A stretch of DNA of 64,000 bases from Lucinisca nassula. Taxonomy: Eukaryota > Mollusca > Bivalvia > Lucinida > Lucinidae. The position numbers and the translations under genes were made by a program. The notes below the pieces were generated by a model. It saw only the letters and a program-made list of their open reading frames with translations, did not search any database and was not told the origin of the DNA. Positions 39,501 through 51,500 of the stretch are shown one piece after another. Within the stretch, counting starts at the first letter, position 1. Every line of letters starts with the position of its first letter. Location: the NCBI GenBank assembly GCA_963580285.1, contig OY757026.1:81633817-81697816 (forward strand), in the 5' to 3' direction.

Positions 39501-42500
39501 CTACCCAGGCAAAGCAGTGCGAGAGTCAGACCGTCGATGCTTATAAACCCTATTGGTTTCATTGGGCTGCAGGGCTTGAGATGTCATTTCATCTCAGTGC
39601 CAGGTAAAAGTCCCACAAAATTGGAAGCAAGGTCTCCAAAATGACCTGTACAGTGTTGGAGGGGACGTTAAACCTCAAATCAAACAAATAAAACCTTGGA
39701 AGCATGGAATACACAACAGTAATGAAAAGTGAAGAGTTTTAAGTTTTCATGTTTGTTTTCCTGTAATTACACACACAGCCCTGTGATAAAGGGGTCTACT
39801 CTTAAAGGAAAGAATTAACTCCTAAGGTCTACTCTTAAAGGAAAGAATTTACTCTTGCTCCTTAGGAGCAAATTCTTTCCTTTAAGTGTAGACGCTTTAT
39901 TATAGCCCCGCTGGGAAAAAGTGGGGGCTATATTGGATTTGCTTTGTCCTTCTGTGAAGTCGTAATTCTGTAATTTCGTTATTCATGATAGGGTAAAAGT
40001 CCCACAAAATTGGAAGCAACATCTCCAACATGAGCTCTACAGTGTTGACGGGGACTTTAAACCTCAAATCAAACAAACAAAATCATGATAGCTCATTTTC
40101 ATGAAAATTCACACAAATGTAAATCACTATGAGATGATGTGCAGAGCGCATGAACCATAATTCTGGGTTGCCTACTTTTGGAGTTATTGCCCTTTGAACA
40201 TTGAAAAATGGCAACTGTAATTCCGTTATTCATAACTCAAAAACCGTTTGAGGTATTTTCATGAAACTTCACACAAATGTAAAGCACTATGAGACAATGT
40301 GCAGAGCTCATGAACCATAACTCTGGATTGCCTTCTTTTGGAGTTATTGCCCTTCGGACATTGAAAAATGGCAATTTTAACCTTGTCTGCTCCATAACTC
40401 AAAAATGATTTGAGGTATTTTCATGAAACTTCACACAAAGGTAAAGCACTATGAGATGATGTGCAGAGAACATGAACCATAACTCTGGATTGCCTACTTT
40501 TAGAGTTATTGCCCTTTGAACATTGAAATAATTCTACAATACCAATTTCAATCATTTTTACCACCTTTTATTAGAGGCTAAAAGCTGAAAACATTTTTTT
40601 CCTTGCATTTTTCTTTTCTGATAGCGCTAAAGCGGGGCTATAGTCAGATCCTCTGACAGTTCTAGTTGATATTGGAGACAAAAATATTTCTGAAGGAATA
40701 ACTGAGGTCTGCCTTTAAGATGAGTCCATTACCCTGAAGCTTTTATTCAAGAGGTTTCTTTGTACTGTTTGATTGGATAATCAAAGCTGCTAGTTTATCC
40801 ACAGATTTTATTGGACACAATGCTGATGTTTATTTTCTTTTGCACTCAATGGCTCAGTATGGCCTAAATAGTATTGACTGGGCCATTAAACTCCAAACGA
40901 ACAAACAGAAACAATTTTATTTTGCAGGCTTATCTATGGTTGCTATGACAGCTCCAAGTGAGAAGTTCCTGAACATGGGTGGCCCCCTGGCTGCTGGTCT
41001 TGGGGTTGTATTTATGTCTTCACTTGGTAAGTTGGTTGTACTGTGAGTTAAAACAGGTCAATCAAAAATACTGTATTCCTCCCATTTAATGCCCCTGGCA
41101 CTTAAAAAATTGGAAAAAGGGGGAGGGCTTGTTAGAGACAAAAATTACCAGAACAGAGAATTTAAAACCCATTACTGGCAGTAGTTTTCCATTAGAATAT
41201 TGTGGCATCATGACATGTAAAGTACCAAGTGGTCAGCACAGACAGGCTGGGCTTAGAAATACTTTGCATGATTACCAGCAAATACGGCGATGACTGAAAG
41301 GCTGAAATCTTTACTTTAGGAGAGCCAAAATATTTTTTCCGCTGACAGCAGAAGGGGCGCTTATTATTTTTTTCTTGGAAAAACAGTGAGGGAGTGTTTA
41401 TAGGAGCAGAGGTGCTAAATGGGAGGAATATGGTACATAAATTATACAGAAAAAAAAAGATTTACAAATGGGCATAACTCCATAATGATGACAGGTATGA
41501 TGGCAACATATACACCACAACCTCATTATAACACTGTTCGTTATAACACGGTTTCAAGGTGGATTCCAAAAGTGTATAGAGTTTACAGAAATTTTTTTTT
41601 TCTATATGGGCCCCATCAAGTGATTTTGGTACTTATCACCTATGGGAGCAGTGAAGGTTCAGGCGAGCCTGCGCATCCCCACAGTCTCGCCAGAACCTTC
41701 GCTGCTTGCTCATACAAGCAGTGAATCAAGAGGAACTTTCAGACAGAAAGCCATACCCCTGGCCCCTCTGAATGGCTGGGCATGCGCAGTTAAAATTTGT
41801 CATGACAGAATGCTCAAAGACACATATTCGCTTGGCGGGGCTCATATAACCTAAACATTTTTTGTTTGGATATAACACAATTTCTACTTTGGACCCCATT
41901 AACACTGTTATGAAGAGGTGTAGGTGTATTTACTCTGCTCATTCCACGTACAGAATTTTACCTTGGGCTATCCTATAAGAATCTTATATGGGTGTGAGGG
42001 GTGGATGGAAAAATCTGTCCCAAGGGTCACTGTCCGGCATCACTCGGCTTGCCGAGTGATGCCGGACAGTGATCCCGAGGGGCGGATTTTTCTGTCCACC
42101 CCTCACACCCATATAGGATTCTTTTTCTTGCACACCTTCCTTTTCTTAGCTCGGATTTTAATGCTGCAGTAACTTTGGTTACCGACGTCCGCCATATTGT
42201 GATGACACTACAGGAATGTTTAGTGACGTCACCTAACGTGTTGTGACGTCAGCCTTAACGACAGCGCATATGAGGTCTTATTCAACCAGTGCATTTATCA
42301 AACACGCGATTATATTCGATTTTGGGTCGGAACACCAGGGTCAGAACATAAATTTCTATCCCAGGGTTAAATCACGGATTTCCTTTTCTGGTGTGGAAGA
42401 ATGTACTTTCCACTGGCAGGAAAGTTTAACAGACAAACAGGTGGATGGTCAAACTTGACAGGACCACAGGTTGCATCGATTCATTTCAGAAAGTATTTTA

Positions 42501-45500
42501 TTATATGACGTCGTGTCTCGGAATGTAATAACGTCATGTAATGAATTTGGTAATCCACTAGTGGATTAAACTTGCAAATTAGTTAGATAGGCCCTGTAAC
42601 ATTAAACGTACGTCTATAACGATGTCGTGTTTACTAATGGCGGAATATTGACATTTTTAGCTCACCGTCACGTAGTGACGAGGTGAGCTTTTGGGATCAC
42701 TTTTTGTCCGTCGTCCGTCGTGCGTCCGTCCGTGCGTCCGTGCGTGCGTAAACAATTTCTTTAAACAACATCTCCTCCTAAACCACTAGTCGGATTTTGA
42801 CCAAACTTCACAGGAATGATCCTTAGGTGGTCCCCTTTCAAAGTTGTTCAAATGGTTCCGGTCAGTTGCACATCTAGGTCACAGGAGCTAAAAATAGATT
42901 TTTTTCACCAAAAACTTAAAAAATCTTCTTCTCTGAAACCACAAGGCCCAGGTTGATGATATTTGGTATGAAGCTTCATCTAGTGGACCCCTACCAAGAT
43001 TGTTCAAATTATAGTGCTGGGGCCAAAAATGCCCCCGCCCCGAGGCCCTTTGGTTTTACATGGGCTTATATAGGGAAAATCTTTAAAAATTTTCTTCTCT
43101 GAAACCACAAGGCCCAGGTCTTTGATATTTGGTATGAAGCTTCATCTAGTGGACCCCTACCAAGATTGTTCAAATTATAGTGCTGGGGCCAAAAATGCCC
43201 CCGCCCCGGGGCCCTTTGGTTTTACATAGGCTTATATAGGGAAAATCTTTAAAAATCTTCTTCTCTGAAACCACAAGGCCCAGGACTTTGATATTTGGTA
43301 TGAAGCTTCATCTAATGGACCCCTACCAAGATTGTTCAAATTATAGTGCTGGGACAAAAAATAGCTCCGCCACGGGGCCCTTTGGTTTTACATAGGCTTA
43401 TATAGGGAAAATCTTTAAAAATCTTCTTCTCTGAAACCACAAGGCCCAGGACATTGATATTTGGTATGAAGCTTCATCTAGTGGACCCCTACCAAGATTG
43501 TTCAAATTTCAGTGCTGGGACAAAAAATGCCCCCGCCACGGGGCCCTTTGGTTTTACATTGGCTTATATAGGGAAAATCTTTAAAAATCTTCTTCTCTGA
43601 AACCACAAGGCCCAGGTCTTTGATATTTGATATGAAGCTTCATCTAGTGGACCCCTACCAAGATTGTTCAAATTATAGTGCTGGGGCCATAAATGCCCCC
43701 GCCCCGGGGCCCTTTGGTTTTACATAGGCTTATATAGGGAAAAATCTTTAAAAATCTTCTTCTCTGAAACCACAAGGCCCAGGACTTTGATATTTGGTAT
43801 GAAGCTTCATCTAGTGGACCCCTACCAAGATTGTTCAAATTTTAGTGCTGGGACAAAAAATGCCCCCGCCACGGGGCCCTTTGGTTTTACATTGGCTTAT
43901 ATAGGGAAAATCTATAAAAAATCTTCTTCTCTGAAACCACAAGGCCCAGGACATTGATATTTGGTATGAAGCTTCATCTAGTGGACCCCTACCAAGATTG
44001 TTCAAATTTTAGTGCTGGGACTAAAAATGCCCCCGCCACGGGGCCCTTTGGTTTTACATAGGCTTATATAGGGAAAATCTTTAAAAATCTTCTTCTCTGA
44101 AACCACAAGGCCCAGGACATTGATATTTGGTATGAAGCTTCATCTAGTGGACCCCTACCAAGATTGTTCAAATTTTAGTGCTGGGACAAAAAATGCCCCC
44201 GCCACGGGGCCCTTTGGTTTTACATTGGCTTATATAGGGAAAATCTATAAAAAATCTTCTTCTCTGAAACCACAAGGCCCAGGACATTGATATTTGGTAT
44301 GAAGCTTCATCTAGTGGACCCCTACCAAGATTGTTCAAATTTTAGTGCTGGGACTAAAAATGCCCCCGCCACGGGGCCCTTTGGTTTTACATAGGCTTAT
44401 ATAGGGAAAATCTTTAAAAATCTTCTTCTCTGAAACCACAAGGCCCAGGTCTTTGATATTTGGTATGAAGCTTCATCTAGTGGACCCCTACCAAGATTGT
44501 TCAAATTTTAGTGCTGGGACAAAAAATACCCCCGCCACGGGACCCTTTGGTTTTACATTGGCTTATATAGTGAAAATCTTTAAAAAACTTCTTCTCTGAA
44601 ACCACAAGGCCCAGGTCTTTGATATTTGGTATGAAGCTTCATCTAGTGGACCCCTACCAAGATTGTTCAAATTATAGTGCTGGGGCCAAAAATGCCCCCG
44701 CCCCGGGGCCCTTTGGTTTTACATTGGCTTATATAGGGAAAATCTTTAAAAAATTTCTTCTCTGAAACCACAAGGCCCAGGACTTTGATATTTGGTATGA
44801 AGCTTCATCTAGTGGACCCCTACCAAGATTGTTCAAATTTTAGTGCTGGGACAAAAAATGCCCCCGCCACGGGGCCCTTTGGTTTTACATTGGCTTATAT
44901 AGGGAAAATCTTTAAAAATCTTCTGCTCTGAAACCACAAGGCCCAGGTCTTTGATATTTGGTATGAAGCTTCATCTAGTGGACCCCTACCAAGATTGTTC
45001 AAATTATAGTGCTGGGGCCAAAAATGCCCCCGCCCCGGGGCCCTTTGGTTTTACATAGGCTTATATAGGGAAAATCTTTAAAAATCTTCTTCTCTGAAAC
45101 CACAAGGCCCAGGACTTTGATATTTGGTATGAAGCTTCATCTAGTGGACTCCTACCAAGATTGTTCAAATTTGAGTGCTGGGACAAAAAATGCCCCCGCC
45201 AAGGGGCCCTTTGGTTTTACATAGGCTTATAAAGGGAAAATCTTTAAAAATCTTCTTCTCTGAAACCGCTAGGCCCAGGTCTTTGATATTTGATGTGTAG
45301 CTTCATCTAGTGGACCTTTGCCAAGATTGTTCAAATTATAGCCTTTGGTGATGTTTGGTATGAAGCTTCACCTTTAAGACCTCCCTCAACATTATGCACA
45401 TTAAAGCTCTGGGGCCAATAATGGCCCTCTCTGGGGCCCACTTGTTACACTATGGATCAGGTGAGCGATCCAGGGCCATCATGGCCCTCTTGTTGTATTA

Positions 45501-48500
45501 AATATGTTTGAAATGTCACATGATGAATAGAATCTTGCATTTCCTGTGGTGCTTGCTTAACCCATTGTATGCTTGTGGAGGACTCTTCCATTGCTATATG
45601 TCGGGCAAGTCCATTTGTCATATAAGGGAAGTCAGGCATATATTTTTGTTTTTATTATCCCCACGTTTTTTGAAGAAAAGTGGGGATATTGTTATTGCCT
45701 CCGTCCGTCCGTCCGTCTGTCTGTCCGGCTATCTCCTCCTATACCGTTCATTGGAATTCAACCAAATTTGGTGTGTGAGTTACTTACATGAATGGCTTCT
45801 GCAAGAGCACATTAATTTTTGGACCAGCCCCCAGGGGTCCCAGGAAGAGGTCAAAACGTGGGGATTTGCGATGGCGCGCCATTGACTGCGCGATCTAGTT
45901 CTATTTTTGACAGAAAATTCTGTTAGCAAATAGTGCAGGCCCTGATCAGATGCCACATTCTGCGGCATCTGATCTGGGCCTGCACTGTTTGCCAAGGTAC
46001 CCCTTTAGGGGTTTCCCCGCACACAACGGGTTAATGCAGGTTGGTTTTACTACAATGAAGGTTTGTTAAATGTTTCTTCTTTACTTAAGTTTACATTATT
46101 ATCCATCCATTGTGTGACAAAAAAAATAAATTTCCTTCTTTACTTGTGTTTACATTATTTGTTTGTTTGTTTGCTTTGAGTTTTAACATCCGCATCAACA
46201 CAGTATAGGTTATTTTGGAGATGTTGCTTCCAATTTGTGGGACTTTTACCCGACACTGAGATGAAATGACATCTCAAGCCCTGTTTCCCATTAAAACCAA
46301 TAGGGTTTGTAAACATTGGACGGTCCGACTCGCACCGCTTTGCCTGGGCAGGCTTTGATCCTCTGAGAGGTTTACCAGTTCGTGTACGGTCGGTTTCAGC
46401 TCTGCGTGGAAGCATCATGCCAACCCATCTATTTCTTCAAGCCCCGATGGGCGGGGGTGGGCGTTTACATTATTATCCATCCATTATGTGACAAAAAATT
46501 CTGGTTTGAGAGCTAAAATTGGAACAAGTAAACAAATGCACACAGTTTTTCTATGAACAGTGAAAGGGCTTTATTTTCATCATAACGCCATTGTCCAATG
46601 ATATTTGAGGAAAACCATGATTTGTTTTGAAGCCACTACATGATCATATGGGCCCCGTCAAGCGATTTTGGTACTTATCGCCTATGCGAGCAGCGAAGGT
46701 TCAGGCGAGCCTGGGCATCTGCGCAGTCTCGCCAGAACCTTCACTGCTCGCTCATACAAGCAGTGAATCAAGCGGAACCTTCAGACAGAACGCCATATCT
46801 CTGGCCCCTCTGAATGGCTGGACATGCTCAGTTTAAATTTGTCATGACGGAATGCTCGAAGACACAAATTCGCTTGGCAGGGCTCATATGATGTGCAGGA
46901 GACAATGTATTCATTGGGGTTGACTTTAGGGGTTTCTGTAAATGCACTGAGAATGTAAGTTAATTGATCAACCCATAAGATGTCAATCACGACAATTGCT
47001 GTCTGCTTTGTCGTCTGCCTGTAACTTCATAACTCACTTTTGCAAACAATGTGGACCAGATCAGACTGCTCCTAGAGGAGCAGTCTGATCTGGGTGCACA
47101 CTGTTTGCCTGCATGCAAAAATATTTTTAAAAAGGTTGCCAAAAAAATTTGGCAGACAACATAAGCAGACGCCATTTTCAGACGTAGATTTTCTTGGTGT
47201 CTTAATGGTTAAAATGAAATACCATGACAGGGGCCATCCATTTTCACCTCAGCTGAGAATGAAATGTACACTCTCAAAATATTGAAATAACAAGAAATAC
47301 TAGGCTTTCCATATACCCTATGTCATGTACAAGTCTAAATTTAGAGGAACTCAACTTCAGATGACAGGTCTGTGGAAAAGAGGACAAATCAATACTGTTC
47401 TTTGATTTCTTCATGTACATTACATATATAAGATTTCAAGAACCTAGCACAAGCTAGTCTACAGTAAAACCTGTATTAGCGGCCACCTCTTTTAAGCAAG
47501 CAACCTGTCTTAAGCAAGCAAGCATTTGGTTCCCAAATTGGGCAAATGTATTAAATTTCACCTGTATCAAGCAAGCACCTGTCTTAAGCAAGCACATTTT
47601 GGTTATTCCTTAATAGGTGCTTGCTTAATACAGGTTGGACTGTATGTATTCCATAAGATGTAAGATAGAAAGGTAACATCTGGGCCCAGTTGTTCAAAGT
47701 GTTGTTAGCTTAACCAGCTCGTTAGTGGTGACATTGTTAACTGTTCTAGCAATATCTGTTATACAATCTAGTGTTATTGTTTGCTGAAAAAATGTGAGCA
47801 GCTTTTGCATTTGCAAAAGCTACTCACATTTTTTCCAGCAAAAATATTAGCATATTTGTCATAGTAAATGATAAAAGTTTTAATGATATGTTAACAAACG
47901 AGATCGTTAGTTTCGAAAAACTGGCCTCAGAACTGAATAGGTCTAAGATTTATTAGCTGACAAAGAGAAAGTGAAGACATGTTAATATGGAGAGGAACTG
48001 TTGGAAAGTTTTCAGAGGTACCCTCATGACCCTTAAGGTATAAAATGAAATAAATGTGAAATTGTTACTGTAACCAAGGCATGATACATGGAAGTTTCTT
48101 GTTCACCAGATAAGGAAATCCATAGTTTTAGCTTGGGATAGAAATTCTGTTCTAACCCTGGTGTTCTTACCCCAAATTGAATATTCTTGAGTGTTTGATA
48201 AATGCACTGGTTGAATATTACCCCATATGCTCCGTCGTTAAGGTTGATGTCACAGCACGTTACGTGAAGTCACTCCTGTAGTGCCATCACAGTATGGCGG
48301 ACTTCGGTAACCGAAGTGAGTGAAGCATTAAAATTCTGCGCTAAGAAATGGAAGGTATGCAAGAAAAAGAATCCTACATGGGTATGAGGTGTGGCTATCC
48401 ATCCCTCAGGATCACTGTCCGGCATCACTCAGCAAGCCTGGTAATGCCGGACAGTGACCCTTGGGACGGACTTTTCCATTCACCACTCACACCCATATAA

Positions 48501-51500
48501 GATTCTTATATTCAAGCCAGGAGTCAACAGCATTGTCAAAATGACCCTGAATTAGCTCAGAAAAACTTTTATAAACACTAATTTGGAAACAGATGCAGAC
48601 TGTTACACAGACACCAACACCTGGGGCCACTTGTTCAAAACTAACGACGTTGTTAGCTAACGTATCGTTAAAACTTTGATCATTCAATTTGATGAAAATA
48701 CTAACATTTTTGCTGAAAAAAATGTGAGCAGCTTTTGCAAACGCAAAAGCTGCTCACATTTTTCAGCAAAAATAACAAAATTTTAGATTGTGTACTTGCT
48801 AGAACAGTTAACAAAATGACCACTAACGAGCTCGTTAAGCTAACGATGCTTTGAACAACTGGGCCCAGGGTTAGTGCAATGGCTCTTTATGGACTTCATC
48901 CAGGCGGGCTGAAAATTACTTGCTCAGCCGAAATTCGGACTAGCTAAGGGCCTGTTACTTATTATGTGTCAACTCTAATTCTTTGCAGGTGGTATGTTTT
49001 TTCCGCCAACTACAGCTCTTGGTGCAGGCTTGTACTCAATCAGTATCTATGGTGGACTGGTCCTGTTCAGCTTGTTCCTGCTGTATGACTCGCAGAAAAT
49101 TGTCAAGATGGCAGAATCTTACCCAGTTTACGCTGCAAGACCTTACGACCCAGTAAATGCGTAAGTATCATCACGATAAAAAGTCCGTGAAACGAAGACC
49201 CCTCTAAACCCCACTTTATTTAGGGATAAGTGGGGTTTACAGGGGTATATATTAACTTCCTTATTTTTGCTCAAAACATAGATTGTGGGTACTCGTTAGA
49301 ACCGCCTCCTTATGAAGGAGGCGGTTCTAACGAGCACCCACAATCTATGTTAAAAGCAGAAATAATAAAGATGTTATAATTTTTACCTAATATTTATCAT
49401 TTTCTGACACCATGTTAGACGCCATTATTGCTTACGGACATGTTAGGGATAGAAATAGCGACAGATAATGTGGGTATTTGGTGATTATTGATTTTCCTGA
49501 TTTTCCGTTTTCTTCCTTATAAACATATGTTGTGGGTATTCATTAGAACCTCCTCATTGAGGCGGTTCTAATGAATACCCACCTCATAGGTTTTTACAAT
49601 GAGACGGTTCTAATGAATACAAAAATTATCCTTCAGTTATCAGGCAATACTCACATATGTTTCTGTGGATTTGACTTGACTGTGATTTTGTTATCAATTT
49701 TGGTTTATTCAGGTAACGACTGATCAGTTAACTGGCCCCGCCCGTCGGGGCTTGAAGAAATAGATGGGCTGCATGATGCTTCCACGCAGAGCTGAAACTG
49801 ACCGCACACGAGTACTGGTATCTAAGCCTGCCCAGGCAAAGTGGTGCAAGTCGGACCGTCCATGCTTATAACCCTATTGGTTTCATTGGGTGACAGGGCT
49901 TAAGATGTCATTTCATCTCAATGTTGGGAAAAAGTCCCACAAAAAGCAATGTCTCCAGAATGACCTAGACAGTGTTGATGGGATCTTAAACCTCAAATCA
50001 AACAAACAAACATACAAAAATTGATCAATTAAACATTGATCAATATTACTGCTAGAAATGTTTTTTAGAACTGTTCTAATTGTATGGTTTTGGATATACA
50101 GTCAACCCTCTTTATACCGACATTTGTTATAACGGCAAAACTTATAAAAAGCAATTTCAATTGAATGACTTCTTAGCTAAAGGCTTAGCCTCGTTTCCAA
50201 GCGGCCTGGGCTTACCTTGGGTTGAAAATGCACAAATCGAGTCCATAGCCATTAAAGATTCTTGAAATCTAATACTCCAAGAAACAAATGTTACAGGTAT
50301 TTGTTAGGATCGACTCACTGAGGCGATTCTAACAAATGTCTATAACATTTGTTTCTTGGGGTGAGGCGATTCTAACAAATACAGTCAAACCTGTCTTAGT
50401 GGCCACCTCTATTAAGCAAGCAACCTGTCTTAAGCAAGCAGGCATTCAGTTCCTGAAAAAGGAAAATGCATTAAAATTCACCTGTGTTAATCAAGCACCT
50501 GCCTTAAGCAAGCACTTTTTGAATATTCCAGAGGTGCTTGCTTAATACAGGTTGAACTGTATCTAGAACATTTGTTTCTTGGAGTAATAATGGGGAAAAG
50601 GCCTTTTATTACCTACATACTTCTAGTTGGGGTTCTTTATAATGGCAAATTCTTTATAACGGCACAATAGTAGTGAACAAATACTGTCGTTATAACTAGA
50701 GTCCTTTGTAACAAAGTGGAATACTACTTATTTATCATATGACGTCGTGTCTGAGAGTGTAATAACGTCATGTAATATTTTCGACAATCCACTAGTGGAT
50801 TAAATATGCAAATTAGCTAGATATGTCCCGTAACGTTACATGTACGGCGTCATTAACGACGTCGCGTTTACTAACGGCGGAAAATTGACATTTTTGTAAA
50901 CAATCGTGAATAAAATGCGTTTTAAATGTCATATGATAAATAGAATCTTGCATTCGTGCTCATGTAATATTGAATTTATTAAACTCGGCAAAGCCTCGCA
51001 TTTTATCCCTTTTCCTGAACTTGTTTAATAAATTCAATAATACATGAACACTCATGTAAGATCCTCTATATAGATTATATAGAAAACTGACCATAAATAT
51101 TCCGGTTTACCCTCACTTTACTCTATCAGTAGCCAGATAAGCAGATTGACATATTTTATAGTACTTAAGGATAGTCAAGACATGGCATTGGCTGATTGTG
51201 GAAACTGATAACTTCGGTTTCAATGGGTGGCAGGGCTTGAGATGTCATTTTCATTTAAGCCACACCCATTTCTGTATTTCAACCAATCAAATTACTTGAT
51301 GTAATTTATTGGTACAAATTCATTAACTGAATGCCAAACAGTGTAGTTCCTGGTCAGATCTGATCTGGATCTACACTGTTTGCAAAGATAGGGGTTGTTG
51401 TGAACAGCAAGATAAGGGTTAGGTTTATAACCAACTGCTGACTGCATCAGGGAGTAGACATTATGGCTCAGTGGTTAGAGCATAGGACCTGGGCTTGAAT

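Larger units (their letters stand above)
42500..45551. repeat. TCATATGACGTCG repeat split by an H2 element
   Basis: The left part runs to TGGCGGAATATTGACATTT and the right part resumes in GTTTGAAATGTCACATGATG. Uninterrupted relatives at 25323 and 50733 join these with ACAATCGTGAATAAAATG. Confidence 0.7.
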
